This document shows positions 15,838 through 24,073 of a DNA stretch of 64,000 bases, piece by piece. Positions within the stretch are counted from its first letter, which is position 1. Every line of letters begins with the position of its first letter. The DNA lies in contig CANLPY010000002.1 of NCBI GenBank assembly GCA_947493165.1, forward strand, positions 434,001-498,000, in the 5' to 3' direction. Below the pieces are notes generated by a model. That model saw only the letters and a program-made list of their open reading frames with translations. It made no database searches and was not told where the DNA came from. Both the position numbers and the translations under genes were made by a program. The DNA comes from an uncultured Erythrobacter sp. (GTDB taxonomy: Bacteria > Pseudomonadota > Alphaproteobacteria > Sphingomonadales > Sphingomonadaceae).

Positions 15838-16659
15838 ATGGCTACAAACGCCACATCAAAAATCGATGCCGCTGCTGAAAAAGCATATGCTGACGCTGCG
15901 ACCAAAAAGAACGTAAGCGAGAAAGCCGTCGAAAAAGCGGTTGAAGCTGGCGCTCCAAAAGCTGAGCCAAAGCCTGCCGTTATTAAGAAAGCTGTAGCTG
16001 CTCCGGCAGCGAAAAAGTCCGCTCCTAAGAAAACTGCGGCGAAGAAGGCTCCAGCGAAAAAAGCACCTGCCCGCAAGGCAGCTGTTAGCAAAGCCGCGCC
16101 GAAGAAAGTCGCTGCTAAGAAGCCTGCTGCGAAAAAGCCTGCTGCTAAAAAAGCACCGGTCAAGGCAGCTGCAAAGACAACCGAAACAAATCCAGTCATC
16201 AAACTGAAGGATAACATCATGGCCACTGCCAAGAACACCGATTTCACCGCAACTGCGAAAGACATGGCGGCTGACGTTCAGGACCGCGTGAAGACTGCTG
16301 CTGCGAAGAGCGGCGAGTTTGCTTCAGAGGTGAACGATTTTAACAAAGCGAACGTTGAAGCTGTCGTTGAATCAGGCAAGATCTTCTTCGCTGGCGTGCA
16401 GGATATGGGCCGCGAGCAGGTTGAAACCGGCAAGACTGTTGTCGAAACCGTCACTTCAGACGTAAAGAAAATGGCTTCTGTTAAGTCACCGACTGAACTG
16501 ATGCAGATGCAGGGCGAACTCGCTCGCCGGAACTTCGACGCAGTTGTTTCTTATGGCTCGAAACGCACTGAAGCATGGGTGAAGCTTTACAACGAAGCAT
16601 TCGCACCAATTTCAAACCGCGTGAGCGTTGCGGCCGAGAAAGTCTCGAAAGCAGCCTAA
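15838..16659 (+). CDS. Phasin with histone-H1-like Lys/Ala-rich N-terminal region
   Basis: This 273-residue protein has two parts. Residues about 35-115 are a run of AAKK/PAKK-type repeats resembling histone H1 and the tails of PhaF or PhaM. Residues about 125-273 form a helical phasin domain (DVQDRVKTAAAKSGEFASEV and ANVEAVVESGKIFFAGVQDM, then LARRNFDAVVSYGSKRTEAW). Phasins coat PHA granules. Basic repeats in PhaF and PhaM tie granules to the nucleoid, so this protein may both coat and segregate them; that is inference. It follows phaC and has a PhaR-like operator promoter. Confidence 0.9.
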   Translation: MATNATSKIDAAAEKAYADAATKKNVSEKAVEKAVEAGAPKAEPKPAVIKKAVAAPAAKKSAPKKTAAKKAPAKKAPARKAAVSKAAPKKVAAKKPAAKKPAAKKAPVKAAAKTTETNPVIKLKDNIMATAKNTDFTATAKDMAADVQDRVKTAAAKSGEFASEVNDFNKANVEAVVESGKIFFAGVQDMGREQVETGKTVVETVTSDVKKMASVKSPTELMQMQGELARRNFDAVVSYGSKRTEAWVKLYNEAFAPISNRVSVAAEKVSKAA

Positions 16660-16677
16660 CCTAAGCGATCCTTTTTC

Positions 16678-16767
16678 AGAGCCGGCCTCTCCTCTCTCCC
16701 AACCGGCTCTTGAAATGCGCTACTAGCGCGAGGGCTGAACAGACCAGAAGGTTTGTTCGGCCCTTTT
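16678..16767 (+). terminator. Tandem terminator hairpins after the phasin gene
   Basis: The first hairpin pairs AGAGCCGG (16678-16685) with CCGGCTCT (16703-16710). The second pairs GGGCTGAAC (16732-16740) with GTTCGGCCC (16755-16763), with one G-T pair, followed by TTTTGCTTTTTTCT. The second is a typical Rho-independent terminator. Confidence 0.75.
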
Positions 16768-16822
16768 GCTTTTTTCTAAGCGCAAAAGCCCACAGTTATC
16801 GGGCGACTTAAAGGAAGATTTC

Positions 16823-16897
16823 ATGCTTCAAATCGTTAAGGTGCAAGTGACATCTTGCGATTGCGGCAAGCATTCACGATATTACCCTTCAAGATGA
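16823..16897 (+). CDS. Possible 24-residue leader ORF overlapping the clpS start
   Basis: An ATG with an upstream AAAGGAAG ribosome binding site opens a 24-codon frame ([20 protein letters not shown] and on). Its stop overlaps the clpS start as ATGA. It contains a Cys-x-Cys pair. The arrangement suggests translational coupling of clpS to the leader. No homologue is recognised. Confidence 0.3.
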   Translation: MLQIVKVQVTSCDCGKHSRYYPSR

Positions 16898-17313
16898 TGA
16901 CTTACACGCCCTCCCTCGCGCATGGCTTGCATGCTGAATTCTTCTCGCTGTACGCGGCAGGCGACGACGGCGGAGCTGATGATGGTTCTGGCGCGGGTTC
17001 AGGTGATGACGGCTCTGATAGCGAAGTTGGCATTGCGACCAAGACGCGCACCAAGCCCAAGAAGCCAAGCCAATACAAAGTGCTGCTGCTGAATGATGAC
17101 TACACTCCCATGGAATTCGTCGTGATGGTACTCAAGCGGTTCTTTTCAATGGATCTGGAACAAGCCACGCGGGTTATGCTGCATGTCCATCAAAAGGGCG
17201 TGGGCGTGTGCGGGGTCTTCACCTACGAAGTGGCTGAAACCAAGGTGAACCAAGTGATGGATTTCGCCAAACAGAACCAACACCCGCTGCAATGCACGCT
17301 GGAAAAGGCGTAA
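16894..17313 (+). CDS. clpS: ClpS, adaptor of the ClpAP protease
   Basis: The 139-residue product (start at the ATG overlapping the leader stop; ATG at 16897 is also possible) carries the ClpS core at its C-terminal half: [20 protein letters not shown], then [20 protein letters not shown] and [11 protein letters not shown]. The NDD and the His of MLHVHQ form the N-degron pocket. ClpS hands N-end-rule substrates to ClpA. The N-terminal part is long and Gly/Asp-rich ([20 protein letters not shown]), which is more extended than usual and probably flexible. clpA is not in the window. Confidence 0.93.
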   Translation: MMTYTPSLAHGLHAEFFSLYAAGDDGGADDGSGAGSGDDGSDSEVGIATKTRTKPKKPSQYKVLLLNDDYTPMEFVVMVLKRFFSMDLEQATRVMLHVHQKGVGVCGVFTYEVAETKVNQVMDFAKQNQHPLQCTLEKA

Positions 17314-17340
17314 TGGCGCGGCATTTGGCGAAATAAGCCG

Positions 17341-17847
17341 ATGCGTCAGCCCCATCACCCCAAGCCCGATCCAGTCGGTCCAAACCAAGAGAGCGTATGG
17401 GACTATCCCCGCCCTGCGATTGTCGAACCCACTCGGCGGCGCTTGGAAATTATCCATCATGGGCTGGTCTTGGCCGACACGCGACGCGCGCTGCGCACGC
17501 TCGAAACAAGCCATCCGCCGACATATTACATTCCCCAAGCGGACATCGCGATGGAGCACATGGTGCCAAACGCACGACGCTCAATCTGCGAATGGAAAGG
17601 CCAAGCGCATTATTGGGACGTCGTTATCGGGGATCAACGGATCGAAGCGGCGGCATGGCATTACCCCAATCCAACTGCTTCGTTTGCAGCTATCACTGAT
17701 CATATCGCATTCTACCCCGAACCCTTCGACGATTGCAAAATTGACGGCCAGACCATAACTCCGCAACCAGGCGGCTTTTACGGTGGATGGATTAGTCAAT
17801 ATGAGGCCGGTCCTTTCAAAGGCATACCCGGCAGCCGGTTTTGGTGA
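17341..17847 (+). CDS. DUF427 family protein
   Basis: This 168-residue protein shows the DUF427 pattern. ESVWDYPRPAIVEPT opens the domain, then PTYYIPQADIAMEHMVPN, ICEWKGQAHYWDV, AAAWHYPNPT and FYPEPFDDCKIDG. The family fold is a small beta barrel of unknown biochemical role, found in many bacteria and fungi. It follows clpS by 27 bases and may share its transcript. A function cannot be assigned. Confidence 0.85.
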   Translation: MRQPHHPKPDPVGPNQESVWDYPRPAIVEPTRRRLEIIHHGLVLADTRRALRTLETSHPPTYYIPQADIAMEHMVPNARRSICEWKGQAHYWDVVIGDQRIEAAAWHYPNPTASFAAITDHIAFYPEPFDDCKIDGQTITPQPGGFYGGWISQYEAGPFKGIPGSRFW

Positions 17848-17998
17848 GTTGGGGACAGGTACGGCGACAACACGCATACGGCGCATGACCGCGCGCAATT
17901 TACGCGCTATGGCAAGTTGTTAGAACATGTGTAACGCGCAAAAGCCTGCGCTAATGCATCAATTGAAACCGCCAAACGCTAAGGCCCGCTAGACCACA

Positions 17999-19243
17999 GT
18001 GCTCAACGCCTTTCCCAGTATTGACCGGTATATTTTCCGGCTAGTGATCTTTCCCATGCTGGGCGTATTTGCGCTCGCGGCGTCATTGCTAATGCTCGAC
18101 AAGATGCTGCGACTGTTCGATTTTGTCGCGGTTGAAGGCGGTCCGATTGACGTTGTGTTCAAGATGCTCGGCGCGTTGATCCCCGAATATGCCAGCCTAG
18201 CCATCCCGCTCGGCTTGTTGCTGGGCATCCTGCTGGCATTCCGCAAACTCGCCACATCAAGCGAGCTAGACACCATGCGCGCGGTCGGCCTCAGCTATTG
18301 GCGGCTGCTGCGCGTGCCTTATGCAATCACTCTGGTCTTAGTCGCGATCAATATTGCTCTGGTGTTCTACATCCAACCAATCAGCCGATATTATTACGAA
18401 CAGATGGAATATGATCTGCGTTCTGGAGCATTGGGCGCATCAATCAAGGTTGGCGAATTTACCACTCTGGCTGACCGCATGGCGCTCAGAATTGAAGAAA
18501 GCGAAGACGAAGGTCGCCGGCTCATCGGGATTTTTGCACGCGTTGCCAATCCCAAGGGGCAAGTGCTGTCGATCAGCGCCCGCGAAGGCTCGTTTTTGGC
18601 AACGAGCGACGACCCCAACACGATTATCTTGCGACTTTCCGAAGGCACAATCGTGCAAGACACCGGCAGCGAGACACCGCGTGTTCTCTCATTCAGTCGT
18701 CATGACCTTCCGATTGACCTGCCCGCAATTGAGGAATTCAGGGCGCGCGGCGATGCTGAACGCGAATACATCTTGCCCGAATTGTTACGTATTGGCTGGT
18801 CCGATAATGAGGAAGAGGTCAAGCGAGACGCCAGCCAGGCGAGCTTTCATTTCCGCTTGGTAGAAGTCGTGATGATGATGCTTATGCCATTGCTTGCGGT
18901 ATCGCTCGCCATACCGCCCAAACGATCGACGAGTGCGCTTGGCGTATTCGTCTCAATCGTCATGGTGGTGGCCTATCACAAGATCAATCAGTACGCGGAG
19001 GATATTGCCGCTCTTGGCCGGATCGATCCCATTATCGCCCTATGGGGTCCGTTCGCCTTGTTCGCAGCGCTGATCCTCTGGATGTATTACCGCGTCGCCC
19101 ACGTGCCAGGCGGGCAAGCAATAGGTGCACTCGAAACTTTCGCAGCCAAGCTGGGCAAGTTGTTCCGCAAACTGTTCGGCAGGCGCAAGCCGCACAAATT
19201 GCGCGGAGCAGAGCCCGACTTGCAGGCTGCTCCAGCGGAATAG
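17999..19243 (+). CDS. lptF: LptF, LPS export ABC transporter permease
   Basis: This 414-residue membrane protein starts at a GTG. It has the YjgP/YjgQ layout: three N-terminal membrane helices with DRYIFRLVIFPMLGVFALAA, a coupling-helix region EYASLAIPLGLLLGILLAF, a periplasmic jellyroll domain (about residues 140-270), and three C-terminal helices. With LptG it forms the permease of LptB2FG, which extracts LPS from the inner membrane. lptG follows 18 bases later. LptF and LptG are paralogues; this first gene is called lptF by position and sequence. Confidence 0.92.
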   Translation: MLNAFPSIDRYIFRLVIFPMLGVFALAASLLMLDKMLRLFDFVAVEGGPIDVVFKMLGALIPEYASLAIPLGLLLGILLAFRKLATSSELDTMRAVGLSYWRLLRVPYAITLVLVAINIALVFYIQPISRYYYEQMEYDLRSGALGASIKVGEFTTLADRMALRIEESEDEGRRLIGIFARVANPKGQVLSISAREGSFLATSDDPNTIILRLSEGTIVQDTGSETPRVLSFSRHDLPIDLPAIEEFRARGDAEREYILPELLRIGWSDNEEEVKRDASQASFHFRLVEVVMMMLMPLLAVSLAIPPKRSTSALGVFVSIVMVVAYHKINQYAEDIAALGRIDPIIALWGPFALFAALILWMYYRVAHVPGGQAIGALETFAAKLGKLFRKLFGRRKPHKLRGAEPDLQAAPAE

Positions 19244-19261
19244 GCCGGGCAAAGCGACACT

Positions 19262-20359
19262 ATGCAGTTTGATTTTTTCCCTTCGCGTACCCTCACGCTT
19301 TATTTGGCAAAGATGTTCATGGTGCGCATATTTGCCGTGCTGGTCATGCTGGTGTTGGTGTTGATGATGCTTGATCTATTGTCGACAAGCGGCGAGATTT
19401 TGGCAGTTGATGGAAATGGCGACAGCGAAGTTTGGCGCTATGTCGGTTTGCGAGTACCTCAACTGGTTTCAAGGTTCTTGCCATACTCGGTGTTGCTAGC
19501 GACGCTGATTACGCTTGTGACCCTGAACCAGAACAGCGAAGTCGTCTCGATGAAAGCCGCTGGACTATCGGCGCATCAAGTGCTGGCGCCGCTCTTGCTC
19601 ACAGCTGCCCTAGTTTCGGCTGTTAGCTTTGTCTTTAACGACCGGATTGTCACACGTGCGACTGGCACTTTGAAGGCGTGGGAGGCGGCCGAATATGGCC
19701 CCATCCCCGAAGAAACGAACATCAAAGGCAATGTCTATCTGACAGACGGCGAGAGCATTCTTTCCGCCATGACCGTGAGTGGTTCCGGCGATGCGATCAC
19801 CATGTCCAACGTTACTTGGTATGATCGCGCGCCCGGCGGCATCATCCGTCAACAGGTCCGCGCTGATCGCGCGACTTATGCCAATCCTGGATGGCAATTG
19901 GAAAACCCGGTGCGCTTTGACGTTGGCAGCGCAACCAATGATGATCTGGAAATGCTCGTGGTGGGGCAAGCACTGACACCAGAGCAAATTGATCTAGAAT
20001 CGGTGGACCCCGATGCACTGTCTTTCAGCGAACTATCCCAGACAATCGATGCCTACAATGCTGCGAGCCGCAGGACTTCTGAAATGCGCGCCAAGTGGTG
20101 GCACAAATTGTCGGGGCCTTTGTCTGCGTTCCTGATGCCACTGCTCGGTGCAATTGCTGCATTTGGCCTGGCAAGGTCAGGCCAGTTATTTGTGCGCGCG
20201 ATCATCGGCATGGGATTGGGCTTCGCCTATTTCGTGGTTGATAATGCCGCGCTGGCGATGGGCAGCTTTGGTGGTTACCCGCCTTTCCTCGCAGCTTGGG
20301 CGCCCTTTTTCCTGTTCTTTCTGGTCGGTGAAACTGTCCTGATACGGACTGAGGAATGA
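19262..20359 (+). CDS. lptG: LptG, LPS export ABC transporter permease
   Basis: This 365-residue protein has the same layout as LptF: N-terminal helices (TLTLYLAKMFMVRIFAVL), the segment LRVPQLVSRFLPYSVLLATL typical of LptG, a periplasmic jellyroll, and the C-terminal helices with KLSGPLSAFLMPLLGAIAAF. It pairs with LptF and LptB. Its stop overlaps the start of a GNAT gene (ATGA), so the three genes form one operon. Confidence 0.92.
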   Translation: MQFDFFPSRTLTLYLAKMFMVRIFAVLVMLVLVLMMLDLLSTSGEILAVDGNGDSEVWRYVGLRVPQLVSRFLPYSVLLATLITLVTLNQNSEVVSMKAAGLSAHQVLAPLLLTAALVSAVSFVFNDRIVTRATGTLKAWEAAEYGPIPEETNIKGNVYLTDGESILSAMTVSGSGDAITMSNVTWYDRAPGGIIRQQVRADRATYANPGWQLENPVRFDVGSATNDDLEMLVVGQALTPEQIDLESVDPDALSFSELSQTIDAYNAASRRTSEMRAKWWHKLSGPLSAFLMPLLGAIAAFGLARSGQLFVRAIIGMGLGFAYFVVDNAALAMGSFGGYPPFLAAWAPFFLFFLVGETVLIRTEE

Positions 20360-20880
20360 GCGGCGTTGCGTGGTCACTTCGCCTCGCGCAGGAAAGTGAC
20401 GCAGACGCAATGCCAGCCATTGAGCGTGCAGCGTCCAGCCTGTTTGAAGCCGATCCCGACCTTGAAGGTGTGGATTTTGACGATCTCTGGGAGCCGGATG
20501 AACTGCGCGGATTTATCCGCAAAGGACACTGCCTTGTCAGTCATGTTGGTGAGGCGATGGTTGGTTTTCTCGCGTCGCAACCGTTCCAACGAGAACTGCA
20601 CATTTGGGAAATGGATGTCCTGCCAACTCACCAACGCAAAGGGATCGGCGCAGGCCTTATCCGCGCTTGCCAGATTGATGCCCGCAATTCTGGATTTAAG
20701 GCCCTAACGCTGACAACTTTTCGAGATCTGGCGTGGAACGCACCGTTTTACAGTCGCTTGGGGTTTGAAGAGGTCACTGCTCTAGATGCGCACCCGCGGC
20801 TCGCAGGCGAACTCGCAAATGAGGCAGATGACGGACTCCCAGCGGAACGCCGCTGCGCCATGATCCATTTCCTAGATTAG
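20356..20880 (+). CDS. GNAT family N-acetyltransferase
   Basis: This 174-residue protein has the GNAT core: LRLAQESDADAMPAIERAA at the start, EMDVLPTHQRKGIGAGLIRA as the acetyl-CoA motif (Q/R-x-x-G-x-G/A), then NAPFYSRLGFEEV. Acceptor substrate is unknown. It is translationally coupled to lptG by a 4-base overlap, which may simply reflect gene packing rather than a role in LPS export. Confidence 0.9.
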   Translation: MSGVAWSLRLAQESDADAMPAIERAASSLFEADPDLEGVDFDDLWEPDELRGFIRKGHCLVSHVGEAMVGFLASQPFQRELHIWEMDVLPTHQRKGIGAGLIRACQIDARNSGFKALTLTTFRDLAWNAPFYSRLGFEEVTALDAHPRLAGELANEADDGLPAERRCAMIHFLD

Positions 20881-20949
20881 AGTTACGCTCTCCGGCCGCA
20901 TTTGGCACATTCCCCGGTAGAGCCTATGCTCGTGACAAGGAGACAACGG

Positions 20950-21297
20950 ATGAGAACACTTGCCATTGCCAGCGCACTAGCTGCAGGGCTGACGCTGAGT
21001 GCATGCGGTGGGCGTCAGAATGAAGTCTCACCTGAGGACGGCGTCGGCGGTGCAGAAATGGTCCCAATCACTCGTAATGATGATGGGCAGCTGGGCAACG
21101 ATGCCGATGGGTCAGCATCCGCAGCAGGGCCTGAAGGGGCCAGCGCTCGCGATCGGCCCGACGACACTCCGATGGAGATTACAGGTGGCGCTAGCGCACA
21201 AGACGGTAGTGGTTCGGACACCATGACACGCGGCACGAGTGAAGCTCCACGAGGTGGCAAAGCTTCGAAATTGCGAAAGATGGACCCGGCAAACTAA
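20950..21297 (+). CDS. Small hypothetical lipoprotein
   Basis: The start at 20950 is favoured by AAGGAGA upstream and by the signal peptide that follows; the longer frame from 20902 lacks both. The 115-residue product begins MRTLAIASALAAGLTLSAC, where LSAC is a lipobox. The rest is Gly/Ser/Asp-rich and probably disordered, ending with a Lys-rich tail (GGKASKLRKMDPAN). It lies between the GNAT gene and a convergent desaturase gene. Function unknown. Confidence 0.65.
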   Translation: MRTLAIASALAAGLTLSACGGRQNEVSPEDGVGGAEMVPITRNDDGQLGNDADGSASAAGPEGASARDRPDDTPMEITGGASAQDGSGSDTMTRGTSEAPRGGKASKLRKMDPAN

Positions 21298-21329
21298 TCG
21301 GCCCACACTTCGCCGTCAGCGCATCCCGA

Positions 21330-22427
21330 TCAGCGCATCATCGTGCTGCGGGCTATTCTACCGACCAGTGGAAGCATGCCCGCGTGGTTTGCGCCTTCAT
21401 ACGTCGATCCGTAGCCAAGCTCACTTGCCAGCCGGCGATGAGCCTCTGGCAAGTCGTGATAGGGCATAGACGGCATCAGGTGATGCAGCGCGTGATAACG
21501 CAGGCCAACAGGAGCCCATATCTCTGCCAAAGGTCCAGGGGGCGGCACATTGACGCTATCAAGGAACTGCGCCGTAACCGTCATCGGCTCGCCCTCATTC
21601 TCCCAAAGATGCGCGACCAAGGTGCGCAATTGGTTGAGCGTCGCGGTAAGCGATAGGATCGCGAGCGCGATCAGCAGCGGCCGCCAACCCAGCACTTGAG
21701 TGCTCGCGAGCAGAGTTATCGCCCATAGAAACACACCAGCTTCCTGCCAGCGCACCCGCTTGGCCAATTCCCCTTTGGCGGGCTTGCGGCGGAAATCGGG
21801 GTTGATCGAAAGTGATGAAAACCGCTGCCAAACAAACTCGCGCACGGGCGGGAAGACCGCGCCGAGCGGTACAAGGATTGCAGCACGGATGATCAAGGCG
21901 ATCGGCGCAAGCAATGCAACGAGCACAAATGCGGGCAAGCTCCACGGCTTCATAAGAGCGAGCGGCAAATATTCCGGGTCCTCGATCGTACCATACCGCG
22001 TCCGGGTGTGGTGGATCGTGTGCACGCCCTCGTACATGAAGCTAGGGGTCAGCAATGGTATCCCGACCATCAAATTCCAGCCGGTTCGAAAACCAGGCAG
22101 CGCGTCGCGGTGAATATGGGTTAGCTCGTGAATAAACATCAATGAGCGATAGAGTGCGAGCGAGGCGATGAGGCCAAATACCACCGCAAGCGGGACACTG
22201 CTCGTCAAAATAGCCGCAGCGATCCCGCCATACCCGATGCCGGTCGAAATCAGCATATCTGCCCAATAAATACCCGGCTTCGCCTGCCCCAGATCTTTGG
22301 TGAGATCACGCGCTGCGCGCAGCATGTCTTTATCGTCTTCGCTTTGAAATTGCGCGCGCGTAGCTTTTGCGGGCGCGCCGTCAGAGGCGTCAGCAGAAGG
22401 AGCAAGAGGGGCGTTCATTATCGTCAT
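21330..22427 (-). CDS. Fatty acid desaturase, membrane diiron type
   Basis: From the ATG at 22427 (other starts lie at 22529 and 22481) the product has 365 residues. Three His boxes bind the diiron centre: HELTHIH (about 100-106), HTIHH (about 136-140) and HALHHLMPSMPYHDL near the C-terminus. Paired hydrophobic segments surround them, as in the FA_desaturase family. It may act on membrane acyl chains or on a carotenoid-like or other lipid. The substrate cannot be told from sequence. It is divergent from the acetyltransferase gene at 22571. Confidence 0.88.
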   Translation of the reverse strand: MTIMNAPLAPSADASDGAPAKATRAQFQSEDDKDMLRAARDLTKDLGQAKPGIYWADMLISTGIGYGGIAAAILTSSVPLAVVFGLIASLALYRSLMFIHELTHIHRDALPGFRTGWNLMVGIPLLTPSFMYEGVHTIHHTRTRYGTIEDPEYLPLALMKPWSLPAFVLVALLAPIALIIRAAILVPLGAVFPPVREFVWQRFSSLSINPDFRRKPAKGELAKRVRWQEAGVFLWAITLLASTQVLGWRPLLIALAILSLTATLNQLRTLVAHLWENEGEPMTVTAQFLDSVNVPPPGPLAEIWAPVGLRYHALHHLMPSMPYHDLPEAHRRLASELGYGSTYEGANHAGMLPLVGRIARSTMMR

Positions 22428-22570
22428 AGCAATAGCTTTAGAGGGGCTTTTAGGGGAATTAAGGGGGAAGGACAAACTCATCCTGTTGGCAAGAGTGATC
22501 GATTCTCTTGCGCGCTTGGCCGCAGGCATACACAGATAAGTCTAGCTTAGAGCTGAATGAGGCGCCGCCG

Positions 22571-23731
22571 ATGGCTGAAGAACAGATAAATATCCAACCG
22601 GTAAACGGCAAGCGCGGACGCGCGCAATTTGTCGATTTGGGGCGCGAATTTGCCGCAAAAGTGCCGAATTCTGTTCCGCAGTTGCGCTCCGAATTGCTTG
22701 AGCTCGTCAATCCGAACAAGAACCCTTTCTTCGGTCACGGCAAAGCACAACTGTTCATTGCATATCGAGGCGGGCAAGCCGTTGGACGGATTTCAGCACA
22801 CTACGATGAACTTGCCCTCGCAATGCCTGCCGAGCAAGGGTTTGGCCCTGGCACCGGCAATTTCGGCTATTTCGATGCAAGCAATCAAGAAGTCGGTGCA
22901 GCCCTGCTGGAATACGCTGAAAACTGGCTGCGCGATCAAGGAATGACCCGCTCAGTTGGGCCGATTTCGTTGGCAATGTGGGAAGAGCCCGGCCTTTTGG
23001 TTCGCGGTCAGGACCACGCACCGATGATAATGATGGGCCATCACCCACAAAAATACGCCGGGTGGATCGAGAGTTCGGGTTATGAGCGGGCGAAAACACT
23101 GCACACCTATGATCTCGATATTGTTCAAGACTTCCCTCCTTTGGTGCAAAGGATCGTCAAATCTGGCCGGCGCAATGAACGGATCAGAATTCGCCGAGTA
23201 GACAAATCCAATTGGGACAGAGACGCAGCGATTGTTCTCTCAATCCTTAATGATGCATGGTCAGATAATTGGGGTTTCACGCCGTTCACACCGGAAGAGG
23301 TGGCCTATGCTGGCAAGAAGTTAAAGACGATCATCTTTGAACCGCTCAATATGATTGCGGAGGTTGATGGCAAACCGGTTGCATTCATGTTGACATGGCC
23401 GGACATAAACGATGTGCTGGCGCGCATAAATGGCAAGCTCTTGCCCTTTGGGTGGTTCCATATGCTGCGATGGCTGCGCGCGCCTCGCGGTTCTGGCATG
23501 CGCGTCCCACTGATGGGTGTATCGAAAGAGCTGCACAATTCGCGGTTAGCCAGCCAGCTTGCCTTTATGATGATCAATGAGATCCGAGAAAGCGCTTATA
23601 CAACGTTTGAATCCAAACGGGCAGAAATCGGTTGGATATTGGAAGACAATCAAGGAATGGTGGCGATCGCCGATACGATCGGTAGCAAGATCAATCGCGA
23701 ATATGCAATCTACACCAAATCACTGACTTGA
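22571..23731 (+). CDS. GNAT-fold acetyltransferase-like protein, function unknown
   Basis: From the ATG at 22571 the product has 386 residues; the frame extends to 22508. Recognisable parts are the segment starting NPFFGHGKAQLFIAYRGGQA, GRISAHYDELAL, GTGNFGYFDASNQEVGAALL and MTRSVGPISLAMWEEPGLLV. The C-terminal half has another acetyltransferase-like region (WSDNWGFTPFTPEEV). The pattern is that of a widespread bacterial family annotated only as N-acetyltransferase. The gene is followed by the small RNA region upstream of phyR. Substrate unknown. Confidence 0.7.
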   Translation: MAEEQINIQPVNGKRGRAQFVDLGREFAAKVPNSVPQLRSELLELVNPNKNPFFGHGKAQLFIAYRGGQAVGRISAHYDELALAMPAEQGFGPGTGNFGYFDASNQEVGAALLEYAENWLRDQGMTRSVGPISLAMWEEPGLLVRGQDHAPMIMMGHHPQKYAGWIESSGYERAKTLHTYDLDIVQDFPPLVQRIVKSGRRNERIRIRRVDKSNWDRDAAIVLSILNDAWSDNWGFTPFTPEEVAYAGKKLKTIIFEPLNMIAEVDGKPVAFMLTWPDINDVLARINGKLLPFGWFHMLRWLRAPRGSGMRVPLMGVSKELHNSRLASQLAFMMINEIRESAYTTFESKRAEIGWILEDNQGMVAIADTIGSKINREYAIYTKSLT

Positions 23732-23740
23732 ACGGGACCA

Positions 23741-23776
23741 AAGAAAAAGGCCTTCATACCGGAGCATGAAGGCCTT
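23741..23776 (-). terminator. Rho-independent terminator of a minus-strand transcript
   Basis: AAGGCCTTCAT (23747-23757) pairs perfectly with ATGAAGGCCTT (23766-23776). The T-rich run TTTTTCTTT lies on the minus-strand side, so the terminator serves a transcript reading leftwards, where no protein gene exists. On the plus strand there is no T-tract. Confidence 0.75.
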
Positions 23777-23827
23777 GGGATCGTATCACCTGCCGCTTGG
23801 ACGGGAGGGGGGTCTCGGCGGTGATGC
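23741..23827 (-). ncRNA. Candidate anti-Shine-Dalgarno small RNA beside phyR
   Basis: Reading the minus strand, a stem of ACCGCCG (23822-23816) and CGGCAGGT (23795-23788, one bulge) displays a 20-base loop that contains CCCCCCUCCC. A perfect 11-bp terminator hairpin with a U-run follows. The start near 23827 is inferred from the upstream sigma-EcfG-like motif. C-rich anti-Shine-Dalgarno loops are known in alphaproteobacterial stress small RNAs such as GsrN of Caulobacter and cuckoo RNAs of Rhodobacter. No protein frame fits the segment. Position beside phyR suggests a part in the general stress response. Confidence 0.6.
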
Positions 23828-23833
23828 AATAAG

Positions 23834-23858
23834 AATGCATCATTTGGGGATAGGTTCC
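23834..23858 (-). promoter_or_regulatory. Sigma-EcfG-like promoter for the small RNA (one mismatch)
   Basis: On the minus strand GGAAC (23858-23854), a 16-base spacer and CATT (23837-23834) resemble the sigma-EcfG signature GGAAC-N16/17-CGTT with one change in the -10. It points at the small RNA candidate. A palindrome (GATGCA with TGCATC) overlaps the -10. Confidence 0.45.
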
Positions 23859-23901
23859 CGCGCCTCAAATATTTTTTTCGTTGCTTGCCCTAGACCGATA
23901 T

Positions 23902-23927
23902 GGAACCTAGCTAGCCTTCTTGGCGTT
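23902..23927 (+). promoter_or_regulatory. Sigma-EcfG promoter of phyR
   Basis: GGAAC (23902-23906), 17 bases, CGTT (23924-23927) matches the alphaproteobacterial sigma-EcfG consensus exactly. It lies about 150 bases before phyR and implies positive feedback of the general stress response. Confidence 0.75.
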
Positions 23928-24073
23928 TGCCGAGAATAATTTGAAAAATACCGCGGATTTTCTTATTTTGTCTTGAAAGATCAATCTTTTGCGGTGATGG
24001 CTTCCCATATAAAACAACCCTTTGCTAAAGGGGCAAAAGACCGATAATCGGACTGCTGCTGGAGGAATAAGAT

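Noticed and set aside
23747-23776. Hairpin as terminator of the plus-strand acetyltransferase gene
   Set aside because: No T-tract follows on the plus strand; the T-run is on the minus side, so I assign it to a minus-strand RNA.
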